From: an uncultured Clostridium sp.
Lineage (GTDB): Bacteria; Bacillota; Clostridia; Oscillospirales; Acutalibacteraceae
Direction: 5' to 3'
DNA length: 10,813 bases
Assembly (NCBI GenBank): GCA_902471875.1
Contig: CABRLN010000050.1
Location: 1-10,813, forward strand
The translations under genes were made by a program, and so were the position numbers. The notes under the pieces were generated by a model. The model did not search any database, had not been told where the DNA came from, and worked only from the letters and a program-made list of their open reading frames with translations. How positions within the stretch are numbered: position 1 is the stretch's first letter; the number at the start of each line of letters is the position of its first letter. This document shows positions 6,528 to 10,813 of this stretch, in pieces.

Positions 6528-7067
6528 TTAATAATTTTGGGAATGAATCTCAAAAAAGCTTTGAGGATGTGCACATGTAGGACAGACTTCTGGTGCTTTT
6601 ATGCCAACTACAATATGACCGCAATTTCTGCATTCCCAAACCTTAACCTCGCTCTTTTCAAACACCTGTGCGGTTTCAATATTTTTTAGCAATGCGCGGT
6701 AACGTTCTTCGTGGTGCTTTTCAATAGCGGCTACCAAACGAAATTTTGTAGCTAACTCTGTAAATCCCTCAGCCTCTGCTGTTTTTGCAAATTCATCATA
6801 CATATCAGTCCATTCGTAATTTTCACCCTCTGCTGCCGCCTCTAAATTATTCTGAGTATTGCCAATGCCATCAAGCTCTTTAAACCACATTTTAGCGTGT
6901 TCTTTTTCATTGTCGGCTGTCTTTAAAAATAAAGAAGCAATTTGCTCATAGCCCTCTTTTTTAGCTACAGATGCAAAATATGTATATTTGTTTCTTGCCT
7001 GTGACTCGCCTGCAAATGCAGCCTGTAAATTCTTTTCTGTTTGTGTCCCTGCGTATTTTGTTGACAT
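6528..7067 (-). CDS. rbr: Rubrerythrin
   Basis: Rubrerythrin is a cytosolic peroxidase that reduces hydrogen peroxide in anaerobes, taking electrons from rubredoxin or NADH-linked reductases. The 179-residue protein has the classic two-domain form. The ferritin-like four-helix domain shows GESQARN (20-26), EKEHAK (54-59), AEAEGFTE (97-104) and EKHHEERY (116-123), which supply the di-iron carboxylate and histidine ligands. The C-terminal rubredoxin-like domain has CRNCG (146-150) and CPTCAHPQSFFE (162-173), the four cysteines for one iron. The ATG at 7067 has an AGGAGGA RBS (7074-7080) 6 nt upstream. perR lies 139 bp upstream on the same strand with no terminator between, so both readthrough and a local promoter are possible. 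Palindromes in that gap suggest redox control. Confidence 0.97.
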   Translation of the reverse strand: MSTKYAGTQTEKNLQAAFAGESQARNKYTYFASVAKKEGYEQIASLFLKTADNEKEHAKMWFKELDGIGNTQNNLEAAAEGENYEWTDMYDEFAKTAEAEGFTELATKFRLVAAIEKHHEERYRALLKNIETAQVFEKSEVKVWECRNCGHIVVGIKAPEVCPTCAHPQSFFEIHSQNY

Positions 7068-7103
7068 AAAAAATCCTCCTAGAAAAATATTTGTTTAAAA
7101 TAA

Positions 7104-7132
7104 TCTATATTGATTTACATCAATAATCACAG
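7104..7132 (-). promoter_or_regulatory. Candidate rbr promoter
   Basis: Read on the minus strand, CTGTGA (7132-7127, 3/6) is followed after 17 bp by TATAGA (7109-7104, 4/6). This would start transcription near 7097, about 30 nt before the rbr ATG. The match is weak. It is of interest mainly because its spacer is almost exactly filled by the FNR-type palindrome. Confidence 0.3.
7110..7123. promoter_or_regulatory. FNR-type palindrome upstream of rbr
   Basis: TTGATTTACATCAA matches the consensus TTGAT-N4-ATCAA of CRP/FNR-family sites at every specified base. One or two more pairs on each side extend it to 7-bp arms (7108-7125). It is centred about 50 bp upstream of the rbr ATG. No CRP/FNR gene is in the window, so the binding protein is unknown. 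Confidence 0.45.
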
Positions 7133-7147
7133 CATAATTATATTATG
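7133..7147. promoter_or_regulatory. AT-rich palindrome, possible PerR/Fur-like operator
   Basis: CATAATTATATTATG has perfect 6-bp arms around TAT. It shares the core ATAATTAT with the Bacillus-type PerR box (TTATAATTATTATAA) but is 6-3-6 rather than 7-1-7. It is a weaker candidate than the box in front of perR. A minus-strand TATAAT lies inside it. Confidence 0.3.
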
Positions 7148-7171
7148 AACTCTAAATTTAAGAGAGTATAA

Positions 7172-7189
7172 ATCATTATTAATTATGAT
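7172..7189. repeat. 18-bp near-perfect palindrome in the perR-rbr gap
   Basis: ATCATTATTAATTATGAT is symmetric except for one T/T pair (7177/7184). It lies 18 bp after the perR stop. It could be a regulator site or the base of a small RNA hairpin; it is followed on the minus strand by no T-tract, so a terminator is unlikely. Confidence 0.3.
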
Positions 7190-7206
7190 GCTAATTTAAG
7201 AATAAT

Positions 7207-7590
7207 TCATTTATTAAAGGTACTTTTTTCTTTATTCTTTTTACAGTTATCGCAAATGTAGTGTACACTAAGATCATAAGAAGAAATAGAGCATCCTATT
7301 TGCTTCTCAATATTTGCTGTAATATCTTTTATAAAAATGTCAGATAATTTTCCGCATTTGTCACACACAAGATGGTCATGTTGTGTAGCCTTGTCGTAGC
7401 GATCAGGACTGCCCTGCACTGTAATTCGTCTTAACTTACCTTGTGTAACCAAAGAATTTAAATTGTTATAAACAGTTGCCAAAACAATTCCAGATGAATT
7501 TTCTTTCATTTTAATATAAATTTTCTCGGCTGTTAAATGTTTGTCAGAATTATAAATAATATCTGAAATCAGCTTTCCGTACTTAGTCAT
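7207..7590 (-). CDS. perR: PerR-type peroxide-sensing Fur-family repressor
   Basis: This is a metal-dependent repressor of the Fur superfamily. The winged-helix part contains KHLTAEKIY and the recognition-helix region GIVLATVYNNLNSL. By eye alignment with Bacillus subtilis PerR, all five regulatory-metal ligands are present; in numbering from the Met at 7596 they are His20, Asp68, His73, His75 and Asp86 (PerR H37, D85, H91, H93, D104). The Asp after GKLS, rather than Glu, favours PerR over Fur. Two CxxC pairs (78/81 and 115/118) form the structural zinc site. The frame allows an ATG at 7596, but the RBS (AAGGAAG, about 7603-7597) is only 2 nt from it and about 8 nt from the ATG at 7590, so 127 residues is preferred. 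The protein lacks roughly the first 17 residues of Bacillus PerR. It probably controls itself and rbr. Confidence 0.88.
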   Translation of the reverse strand: MTKYGKLISDIIYNSDKHLTAEKIYIKMKENSSGIVLATVYNNLNSLVTQGKLRRITVQGSPDRYDKATQHDHLVCDKCGKLSDIFIKDITANIEKQIGCSISSYDLSVHYICDNCKKNKEKSTFNK

Positions 7591-7604
7591 ACCCATCTTC
7601 CTTT

Positions 7605-7619
7605 TTAGAATTATTCTAA
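7605..7619. promoter_or_regulatory. PerR box over the perR transcription start
   Basis: TTAGAATTATTCTAA is a perfect 7-1-7 inverted repeat of the form known for PerR operators (TTANAAT-N-ATTNTAA; streptococcal boxes read TTAGAATCATTCTAA). It lies just downstream of the perR -10 and covers the predicted transcription start near 7617, ideal for autorepression. The evidence is the site plus the adjacent PerR gene; binding is inferred. Confidence 0.75.
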
Positions 7620-7623
7620 TTAT

Positions 7624-7652
7624 ATATTAGTTTATTTTTAATAATTTGTCAA
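7624..7652 (-). promoter_or_regulatory. perR promoter
   Basis: On the minus strand a perfect -35 TTGACA (7652-7647) is followed after exactly 17 bp by TAATAT (7629-7624, 4/6). The start would be near 7617, inside the PerR box, with a leader of about 27 nt. Confidence 0.7.
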
Positions 7653-7749
7653 TATTAAATTTTATAACGGTGATTTTTCCAGTTTATTAATTTTAAGCTT
7701 TACAAAACTGTTAAATTTGCAATAAATTACATGAATACTTAAAAAAATA

Positions 7750-7778
7750 TTGATTATATCTGTAATATATTGTATAAT
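7750..7778 (+). promoter_or_regulatory. Promoter of the lipoprotein gene
   Basis: TTGATT (7750-7755, 4/6) is followed after 17 bp by a perfect TATAAT (7773-7778). The start would be near 7785, giving a leader of about 40 nt that contains the RBS. It is divergent from the perR promoter with about 100 bp between the two -35 elements. Confidence 0.7.
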
Positions 7779-7825
7779 ACTAAATGTTAAATAAAAACTT
7801 TTAATATTATTGGGAGGGAATTAAC

Positions 7826-8233
7826 ATGAAAAAGTTTTTAGCAGCATGTTTAATTGTTATAATGTGCGGTAGTATGGCTGCTTGCTCACTATTTAATAAT
7901 TCAGGTGACAGCCTTGAATCATTTATTGAAAGCAGTGTATTTCAAGAACAGGTAAAAACGTATAAAGAAATGTATAGCGACACAATGGATGTTGATGTAA
8001 TTGCTGAAGGTGATAGTCTTGTTTATTTATACACCTTGAAAGAACAGTATGATGAGGAAGAAGCTGCTTTGTTTAAAAGTACAATGGAAGCATCAGAAAG
8101 TTCTATGGAGTCTGCTATGCTGGAGGTTGTTGATTCTATAAAAGAAACAGTAAAAGTTGAAAATCCTTCTGTAATTGTAAGATTTTGCAATGCTGATGAT
8201 ACTGTAATTTATGAAAAGACATACACGAAATAA
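7826..8233 (+). CDS. Small secreted lipoprotein, DUF4854-like
   Basis: The 135-residue protein begins with a lipoprotein signal peptide: MKK, a hydrophobic core to about residue 17, and a MAAC lipobox with the lipidated cysteine at 20. The mature part is acidic, with a Ser/Glu-rich helical segment (about 75-110: EEEAALF, SMESAM) and a C-terminal strand region VENPSVIVRFCNADDTVIYEKTY. The pattern SLESFIESS...MDVDVIAEGDSLVY...NPSVIVRFCNADDT resembles the DUF4854 family of clostridial surface proteins; I assign this from memory, and its function is unknown to me. It should sit on the outer face of the cytoplasmic membrane. It has its own promoter, a strong RBS (GGAGG, 7813-7817, 8 nt spacing) and its own terminator, so it is a single-gene unit. 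Confidence 0.85.
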   Translation: MKKFLAACLIVIMCGSMAACSLFNNSGDSLESFIESSVFQEQVKTYKEMYSDTMDVDVIAEGDSLVYLYTLKEQYDEEEAALFKSTMEASESSMESAMLEVVDSIKETVKVENPSVIVRFCNADDTVIYEKTYTK

Positions 8234-8285
8234 GTATTTTTAAAATTGTGTAAAAAATTAATAAAAAACATAATGAATATCATTG

Positions 8286-8327
8286 AAAATGCCGCTGACA
8301 GTATTTAATTTGTCAGCGGCATTTTTT
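8286..8327 (+). terminator. Strong intrinsic terminator of the lipoprotein gene
   Basis: Perfect 15-bp arms (8286-8300 and 8311-8325) with the GC-rich core GCCGCTGACA enclose a 10-nt loop and run into a T6 tract (8322-8327). It lies 53 bp after the lipoprotein stop. The A-tract at the 5' side gives some ability to work on the minus strand too. Confidence 0.92.
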
Positions 8328-8469
8328 ATACGATTAAGATGAAAAAGTTATAGTGATTGTATGTGGTTAAACATGTTGAAGACCGCCTATGTTGCTATTA
8401 GCAAATAAAAAGTATTGTGCTTATATTCGTATTAATACTTACCTATTATTTATAAATATTAAAATAAGC

Positions 8470-8498
8470 TTGACAATCTTAAAAATATGTTATATACT
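8470..8498 (+). promoter_or_regulatory. Strong promoter of a probable small RNA
   Basis: A perfect -35 TTGACA (8470-8475) is followed after exactly 17 bp by TATACT (8493-8498, 5/6). Together with perR's it has the best -35/spacer match in the window, yet no credible ORF follows. Transcription should begin near 8505. Confidence 0.75.
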
Positions 8499-8504
8499 AA
8501 CTGT

Positions 8505-8626
8505 AGTAAGTGAAAAGCATTCTCATATATAGCATTCTTCACCCCCCTCGCGGGTTTTATAACAATAATATCTGTGCCCTTATGGGTCAATTAAAGGCGG
8601 ACATTATGTCCGCCTTTAATTGTTTT
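8505..8626 (+). ncRNA. Putative small RNA of about 120 nt, C-rich
   Basis: The segment runs from a near-consensus promoter to a strong terminator and contains no ORF with an RBS. Its composition differs from the flanks, with a C6 run and G-rich triplets in otherwise A+T-rich DNA. Visible structure, 5' to 3': GTGAA/TTCAC (8510-8514/8538-8542) closing a loop with a duplicated GCATTCT; a small hairpin CCC-TCGC-GGG (8545-8554); an A/T linker; a small hairpin CCC-TTAT-GGG (8577-8586); then the terminator hairpin. The CACCCCCC stretch (8540-8547) resembles the C-rich seed regions known from Firmicute regulatory RNAs that target G-rich ribosome binding sites. I do not recognise an Rfam family; SRP RNA, tmRNA and common riboswitches do not fit. 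An orphan leader of a lost gene is the main alternative. Confidence 0.6.
8588..8626 (+). terminator. Strong terminator of the putative small RNA
   Basis: Perfect 16-bp arms (8588-8603 and 8607-8622) contain GGCGGAC/GTCCGCC and a 3-nt turn (in practice a 5-nt loop), followed by TTTT (8623-8626). The stem is flanked by CAATTAAA/TTTAATTG pairs, so it could also act on minus-strand transcription. Confidence 0.88.
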
Positions 8627-8793
8627 ACAGAAAAATTATATTTTTTCCAACTTTTGCAGTAAAACCATACAATGGAAAAGTTAAATACGAATAGAGAATG
8701 CACAATTTACTATATGTAATACTGAATGAGTTTTGCTTAAAAAACACTAGATATGATGGATAAATAATTTTCGGTTTGCAATATTTTTTAAAA

Positions 8794-8809
8794 CATGACA
8801 AAAGTCATG
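8794..8809. promoter_or_regulatory. Palindrome, possible operator
   Basis: CATGACAAAAGTCATG has perfect 6-bp arms around AAAA. The half-sites TGAC-N4-GTCA have the spacing of CRP/FNR-family sites. It lies about 220 bp before the flavoprotein gene, far for a promoter-proximal operator, and the protein that would bind is unknown. Confidence 0.3.
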
Positions 8810-8958
8810 GGTAATATATTTCTTAAATCACTTATAATACCACTTAATATATGATATTATTTGATTGTAAGATTTGTATTTATTTAAAACTACAATATTT
8901 ATGGAATAAAGTTTCTTAGATACATCATGCTTAGAATTTAGGTAGTTTTTAATAATGA

Positions 8959-8987
8959 TTTACAAAGATGACATAAAAGTATATATG
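8959..8987 (+). promoter_or_regulatory. Candidate promoter of the flavoprotein operon
   Basis: TTTACA (8959-8964, 5/6) is followed after 17 bp by TATATG (8982-8987, 4/6). Transcription would start near 8994, about 36 nt before the ATG at 9030. Confidence 0.4.
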
Positions 8988-9029
8988 TTAAAAGAATAAA
9001 AAGTGTGTTTATATGAAAGTGAGTATATT

Positions 9030-9566
9030 ATGAAAAATGTAAAAAATAGGTTGAACGAAGGTAAACGTCTATTAATTTATGACATTGATGAGAAGAGTGA
9101 AAATATTTTTTCTTCTGTAAACAGTAATGATTTTTTGTTTTCAGCTTTACCGCCAGTAAAAAGCTGTATAGGCTGTTTTGGTTGTTGGATAAAAACACCT
9201 GGTGAATGTGTACAGAAAGACAGATGCAATGTTATTCCGTACTATATTTCCAAAAGCAGTGAGGTTATTGTTATAACTCCTATGTTCTATGGTGGGTACT
9301 CTCCAAATATAAAAGCTGTTTTTGACCGTTCTATTGGGTATATATTGCCGTATTTTCGCATTGTTAACGGCGAAATGCATCATCAAATGCGGTATGAACA
9401 TTCTTTTAAGCTTAGTGTGTATTTTTATGGAAAATGTGATAACGATGAAAAGGATATTGCAAAGCGTCTTGTAAAAGCAAATGCAGTTAATTTTGGTGTG
9501 GACAGTTATGAGGTTCATTTTTATGATTCTGTAGATTTAATAGGAAAGGAAATTAATTTAAAATGA
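9030..9566 (+). CDS. Flavodoxin-fold NAD(P)H oxidoreductase-like protein with cysteine cluster
   Basis: The 178-residue protein belongs to the flavodoxin-like FMN reductase group. Landmarks are the cysteine motif CIGCFGCWIKTPGEC (46-60) with further Cys66, the strand-loop VIVITPMFYGGYSPNIKAVFDR (split here as 79-88 and 89-100), and the later region around GEMHHQMRY. The CxxCxxCW-x3-PG-x-C motif is common in iron-sulfur flavoprotein-like and NAD(P)H-dependent reductases of clostridia. The first strand (KRLLIYDID, 12-20) is not followed by the usual GSPR-x-G-x-T phosphate loop, so FMN binding may be weak or depend on a partner. The frame is open to a GTG at 9003; the ATG at 9030 with GTGAG 6 nt upstream is preferred. 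It overlaps the next gene by ATGA. The substrate cannot be read from the sequence. Confidence 0.8.
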   Translation: MKNVKNRLNEGKRLLIYDIDEKSENIFSSVNSNDFLFSALPPVKSCIGCFGCWIKTPGECVQKDRCNVIPYYISKSSEVIVITPMFYGGYSPNIKAVFDRSIGYILPYFRIVNGEMHHQMRYEHSFKLSVYFYGKCDNDEKDIAKRLVKANAVNFGVDSYEVHFYDSVDLIGKEINLK

Positions 9567-10189
9567 AAATTCTTATGATATGCGGAAGTCCGCGTCCACA
9601 AAAAAGTACATCACAATATTTGCTAGATGCTCTGAAAGAAAAATTAGACGCTGAAAATGAAATTTTAGTATGTCATGTTTCGGGAGTAAACTCAAATGTG
9701 GAACATGTCGTTTTGGAAAATATAGAGGATACTAAAGCTATGGTTCTTGCATTTCCGTTGTATGTTGACGGTATTCCGGGAAGTCTTTTGAAAGTACTAA
9801 GCAATATTGAGAGCCAAATTAAAGAGTATAAATTTGATTGTAAGCTGTATATTATTGTTAACAATGGATTTTATGATGCTAAACAAAACAGTATTGCAAT
9901 TGATATGGTGTGGAAGTGGTGCGAAAAATGCGGATTGAAAAAAGGCAGAGCCATAGGTGTTGGTGCCGGAGAAATGGTTCAGATGGCACCTCTTGGTGTT
10001 GGTCCGTCAAAAAATTTGGGTGATGTTATGGAACAATTAACTGATAATATTCGTAGCATAAGCAGCGGTGAAACAGTTTTTGTTAAGCCGAATTTTCCTA
10101 GATTTTTGTATAAAGCAGCAGCTCACAGCGGATGGCGTAAAAGTGCCGCCAAGAATGGACTTAAACCTTCTGATATAAAAAAGAGCTAA
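9563..10189 (+). CDS. Flavodoxin-fold NAD(P)H-dependent FMN reductase-like protein
   Basis: The 208-residue protein starts MKILMICGSPRPQKSTSQYL, the first strand and FMN phosphate-binding loop of the flavodoxin-like reductases (GSPRPQKST, 8-16). The second flavin-contact region is LAFPLYVDGIPGSLLKVL (about 72-89). It is followed by the strand LYIIVNNGFYDA and a Gly-rich stretch IGVGAGEMVQMAPLG. The C-terminus is basic (FPRFLYKAAAHSGWRKSAAKNG) and longer than in minimal reductases. It lacks the cysteine cluster of its upstream neighbour, with which it shares a 4-bp ATGA overlap, so the two are translationally coupled and may form a complex. RBS-like AAAGGA lies 12 nt upstream, longer than optimal, consistent with coupling. 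The physiological substrate (quinone, nitro compound, iron chelate or other) is unknown. Confidence 0.82.
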   Translation: MKILMICGSPRPQKSTSQYLLDALKEKLDAENEILVCHVSGVNSNVEHVVLENIEDTKAMVLAFPLYVDGIPGSLLKVLSNIESQIKEYKFDCKLYIIVNNGFYDAKQNSIAIDMVWKWCEKCGLKKGRAIGVGAGEMVQMAPLGVGPSKNLGDVMEQLTDNIRSISSGETVFVKPNFPRFLYKAAAHSGWRKSAAKNGLKPSDIKKS

Positions 10190-10218
10190 AATGTAAATTT
10201 GTAGAGAAATGATGTAAA

Positions 10219-10249
10219 AACTGTTTTGATAATTAAATATAAAACAGTT
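10219..10249 (+). repeat. Hairpin preceding the operon terminator
   Basis: AACTGTTTT (10219-10227) and AAAACAGTT (10241-10249) form a 9-bp stem with a 13-nt AT-rich loop, 30 bp after the flavoprotein stop. It abuts the stronger hairpin that follows. The right arm's AAAACAG can also pair with the CTGTTTT at 10294-10300. Confidence 0.45.
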
Positions 10250-10300
10250 AACAGCCAGTGTGTATTACGATTTTGATAAGTAAAACACACTGGCTGTTTT
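10250..10300 (+). terminator. Terminator of the flavoprotein operon
   Basis: Arms of 14 bp, AACAGCCAGTGTGT (10250-10263) and ACACACTGGCTGTT (10285-10298), enclose a 21-nt loop and end in TTTT (10297-10300), followed by AACTTT. The stem is strong and the T-tract moderate. Confidence 0.75.
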
Positions 10301-10813
10301 AACTTTATGTAAAAATTGTATATTGCTTTATTTTAAAAATATTGCTAAAATTTAATAGCAAAATACTTACGCGAATATTAAAAAAAGCTGTATGAATGAT
10401 TATAATTATAATATTAATGGCGAAAATTGACTGTGTGCATATCTTTTATAGTGATGTATTTTTAGTATATGGTTCTAGTACAAATTACTATTTTCTATAA
10501 GAATAAATAGCTAAATAAATATGTTAAATTAAGATATAGTTGAAAACTTTTATATATTTTGACGAATAGGTTTATTAAGAAGATGTTTAACTGATGTAAT
10601 TTTTTTGTAAAAACACAATATGTGGTAACTGTAAGGCTAATAAAACACAATATAAAGTGATGCTATGAAACTGAAAGGATTATTAAAAATTTAAAAATTC
10701 GACTAAAAACAACATAGAATACGGAAAAGAGAGTTGTGTTAATTGCACTAATTTTTAACATATAAGTATATTTTTTTATTTAAAATATACCGAAAAATAT
10801 TTTTTTAAAAAAA
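10301..10813. other. AT-rich region with no supported gene
   Basis: No ORF of useful length with an RBS is present on either strand. A 12-bp direct repeat AAAACACAATAT occurs at 10610-10621 and 10642-10653. A 9-bp AT hairpin (GTATATTTT/AAAATATAC) lies at 10766-10790. A nine-codon frame beginning ATGAAACTGAAA at 10665 is too short to call. A gene may begin beyond the window. Confidence 0.5.
10766..10790. repeat. AT-only hairpin near the window end
   Basis: Arms GTATATTTT (10766-10774) and AAAATATAC (10782-10790) are perfectly complementary with a 7-nt T-rich loop. No function can be assigned; stems of this composition also arise by chance in DNA this A+T-rich. Confidence 0.25.

Larger units (their letters stand above)
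8627..9029. other. AT-rich non-coding stretch upstream of the flavoprotein operon
   Basis: I see no gene here. The stretch holds overlapping inverted repeats at 8643-8682 (TTTTCCA/TGGAAAA and AACTTTT/AAAAGTT, mutually exclusive), a 16-bp palindrome at 8794-8809 and a candidate promoter at 8959-8987. Several isolated TATAAT-like hexamers (for example 8833-8838) lack a matching -35. Confidence 0.5.

Noticed and set aside
8540..8590. Guanidine-II-type riboswitch suggested by two small CCC/GGG hairpins
   Set aside because: The loops are TCGC and TTAT, not the ACGR loops required for that class, and no downstream transporter gene follows.
8582..8659. A short ATG frame running through the small RNA terminator
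   Set aside because: Its coding region crosses a strong terminator, has no RBS and gives no protein-like sequence.
8643..8682. Overlapping inverted repeats TTTTCCA/TGGAAAA and AACTTTT/AAAAGTT
   Set aside because: Loops are about 20 nt, the arms are A/T-dominated and no gene or T-tract gives them a role; likely compositional.
9147..9518. A 123-codon minus-strand frame opposite the first flavoprotein gene
   Set aside because: Antisense to a gene with clear family motifs, no RBS, and a composition typical of shadow frames.
10665..10694. Nine-codon frame starting ATGAAACTGAAA
   Set aside because: Too short, with no convincing RBS and no following gene that would make it a leader peptide within the window.

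Overview
The window looks like chromosomal DNA from a low-GC, strictly anaerobic Firmicute, most likely a gut-type clostridium (Ruminococcaceae/Oscillospiraceae-like). This rests on the strong A+T bias, G-rich Shine-Dalgarno sites (AGGAGG, GGGAGG, GGGGG), several TTG starts, formate-tetrahydrofolate ligase, a PerR-rubrerythrin pair and clostridial DUF4234/DUF2752/DUF4854-type proteins. The genus is inference; no rRNA or other phylogenetic marker is present.

Layout. Positions 1-210 are a leader with an extended -10 promoter. Positions 226-3050 hold a tight plus-strand run: fhs (one-carbon metabolism), tsaE and tsaB (tRNA t6A modification). After an 84-bp gap comes rpiB (pentose phosphate), then upp (uracil salvage), then a four-helix membrane protein of unknown function (to 5033). 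A gap of about 310 bp with no convincing gene precedes an overlapping pair of small membrane proteins, DUF4234 and DUF2752. A perfect 38-bp palindrome at 6462-6499 separates these plus-strand genes from minus-strand rubrerythrin (rbr). Upstream of rbr, on the same strand, is a PerR-type Fur-family repressor. The perR promoter is a textbook one (TTGACA, 17 bp, TAATAT), and a perfect 7-1-7 PerR box lies over its predicted transcription start. A perfect FNR-type palindrome lies in the rbr leader/promoter region. Together these form an oxidative-stress module.

Positions 7750-8327 are a complete monocistronic unit: promoter, strong RBS, a lipoprotein of the DUF4854 type, and a strong terminator. 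It is followed by a promoter (TTGACA, 17 bp, TATACT) with no credible ORF and a strong terminator about 120 nt later. This is probably an unannotated small RNA gene with a C-rich segment. About 400 bp of AT-rich non-coding DNA then leads to two 4-bp-overlapping flavodoxin-fold genes (9030-10189). One protein carries a cysteine cluster but no obvious FMN phosphate loop; the other carries the phosphate loop but not the cysteines. A double hairpin/terminator ends that operon. The last 510 bp are AT-rich, without a supported gene.

The parts most worth a second look are the small RNA locus at 8505-8626, the PerR plus FNR-type control signals around perR-rbr, and the split-feature flavoprotein pair. 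No mobile element, CRISPR array, tRNA or rRNA was seen.
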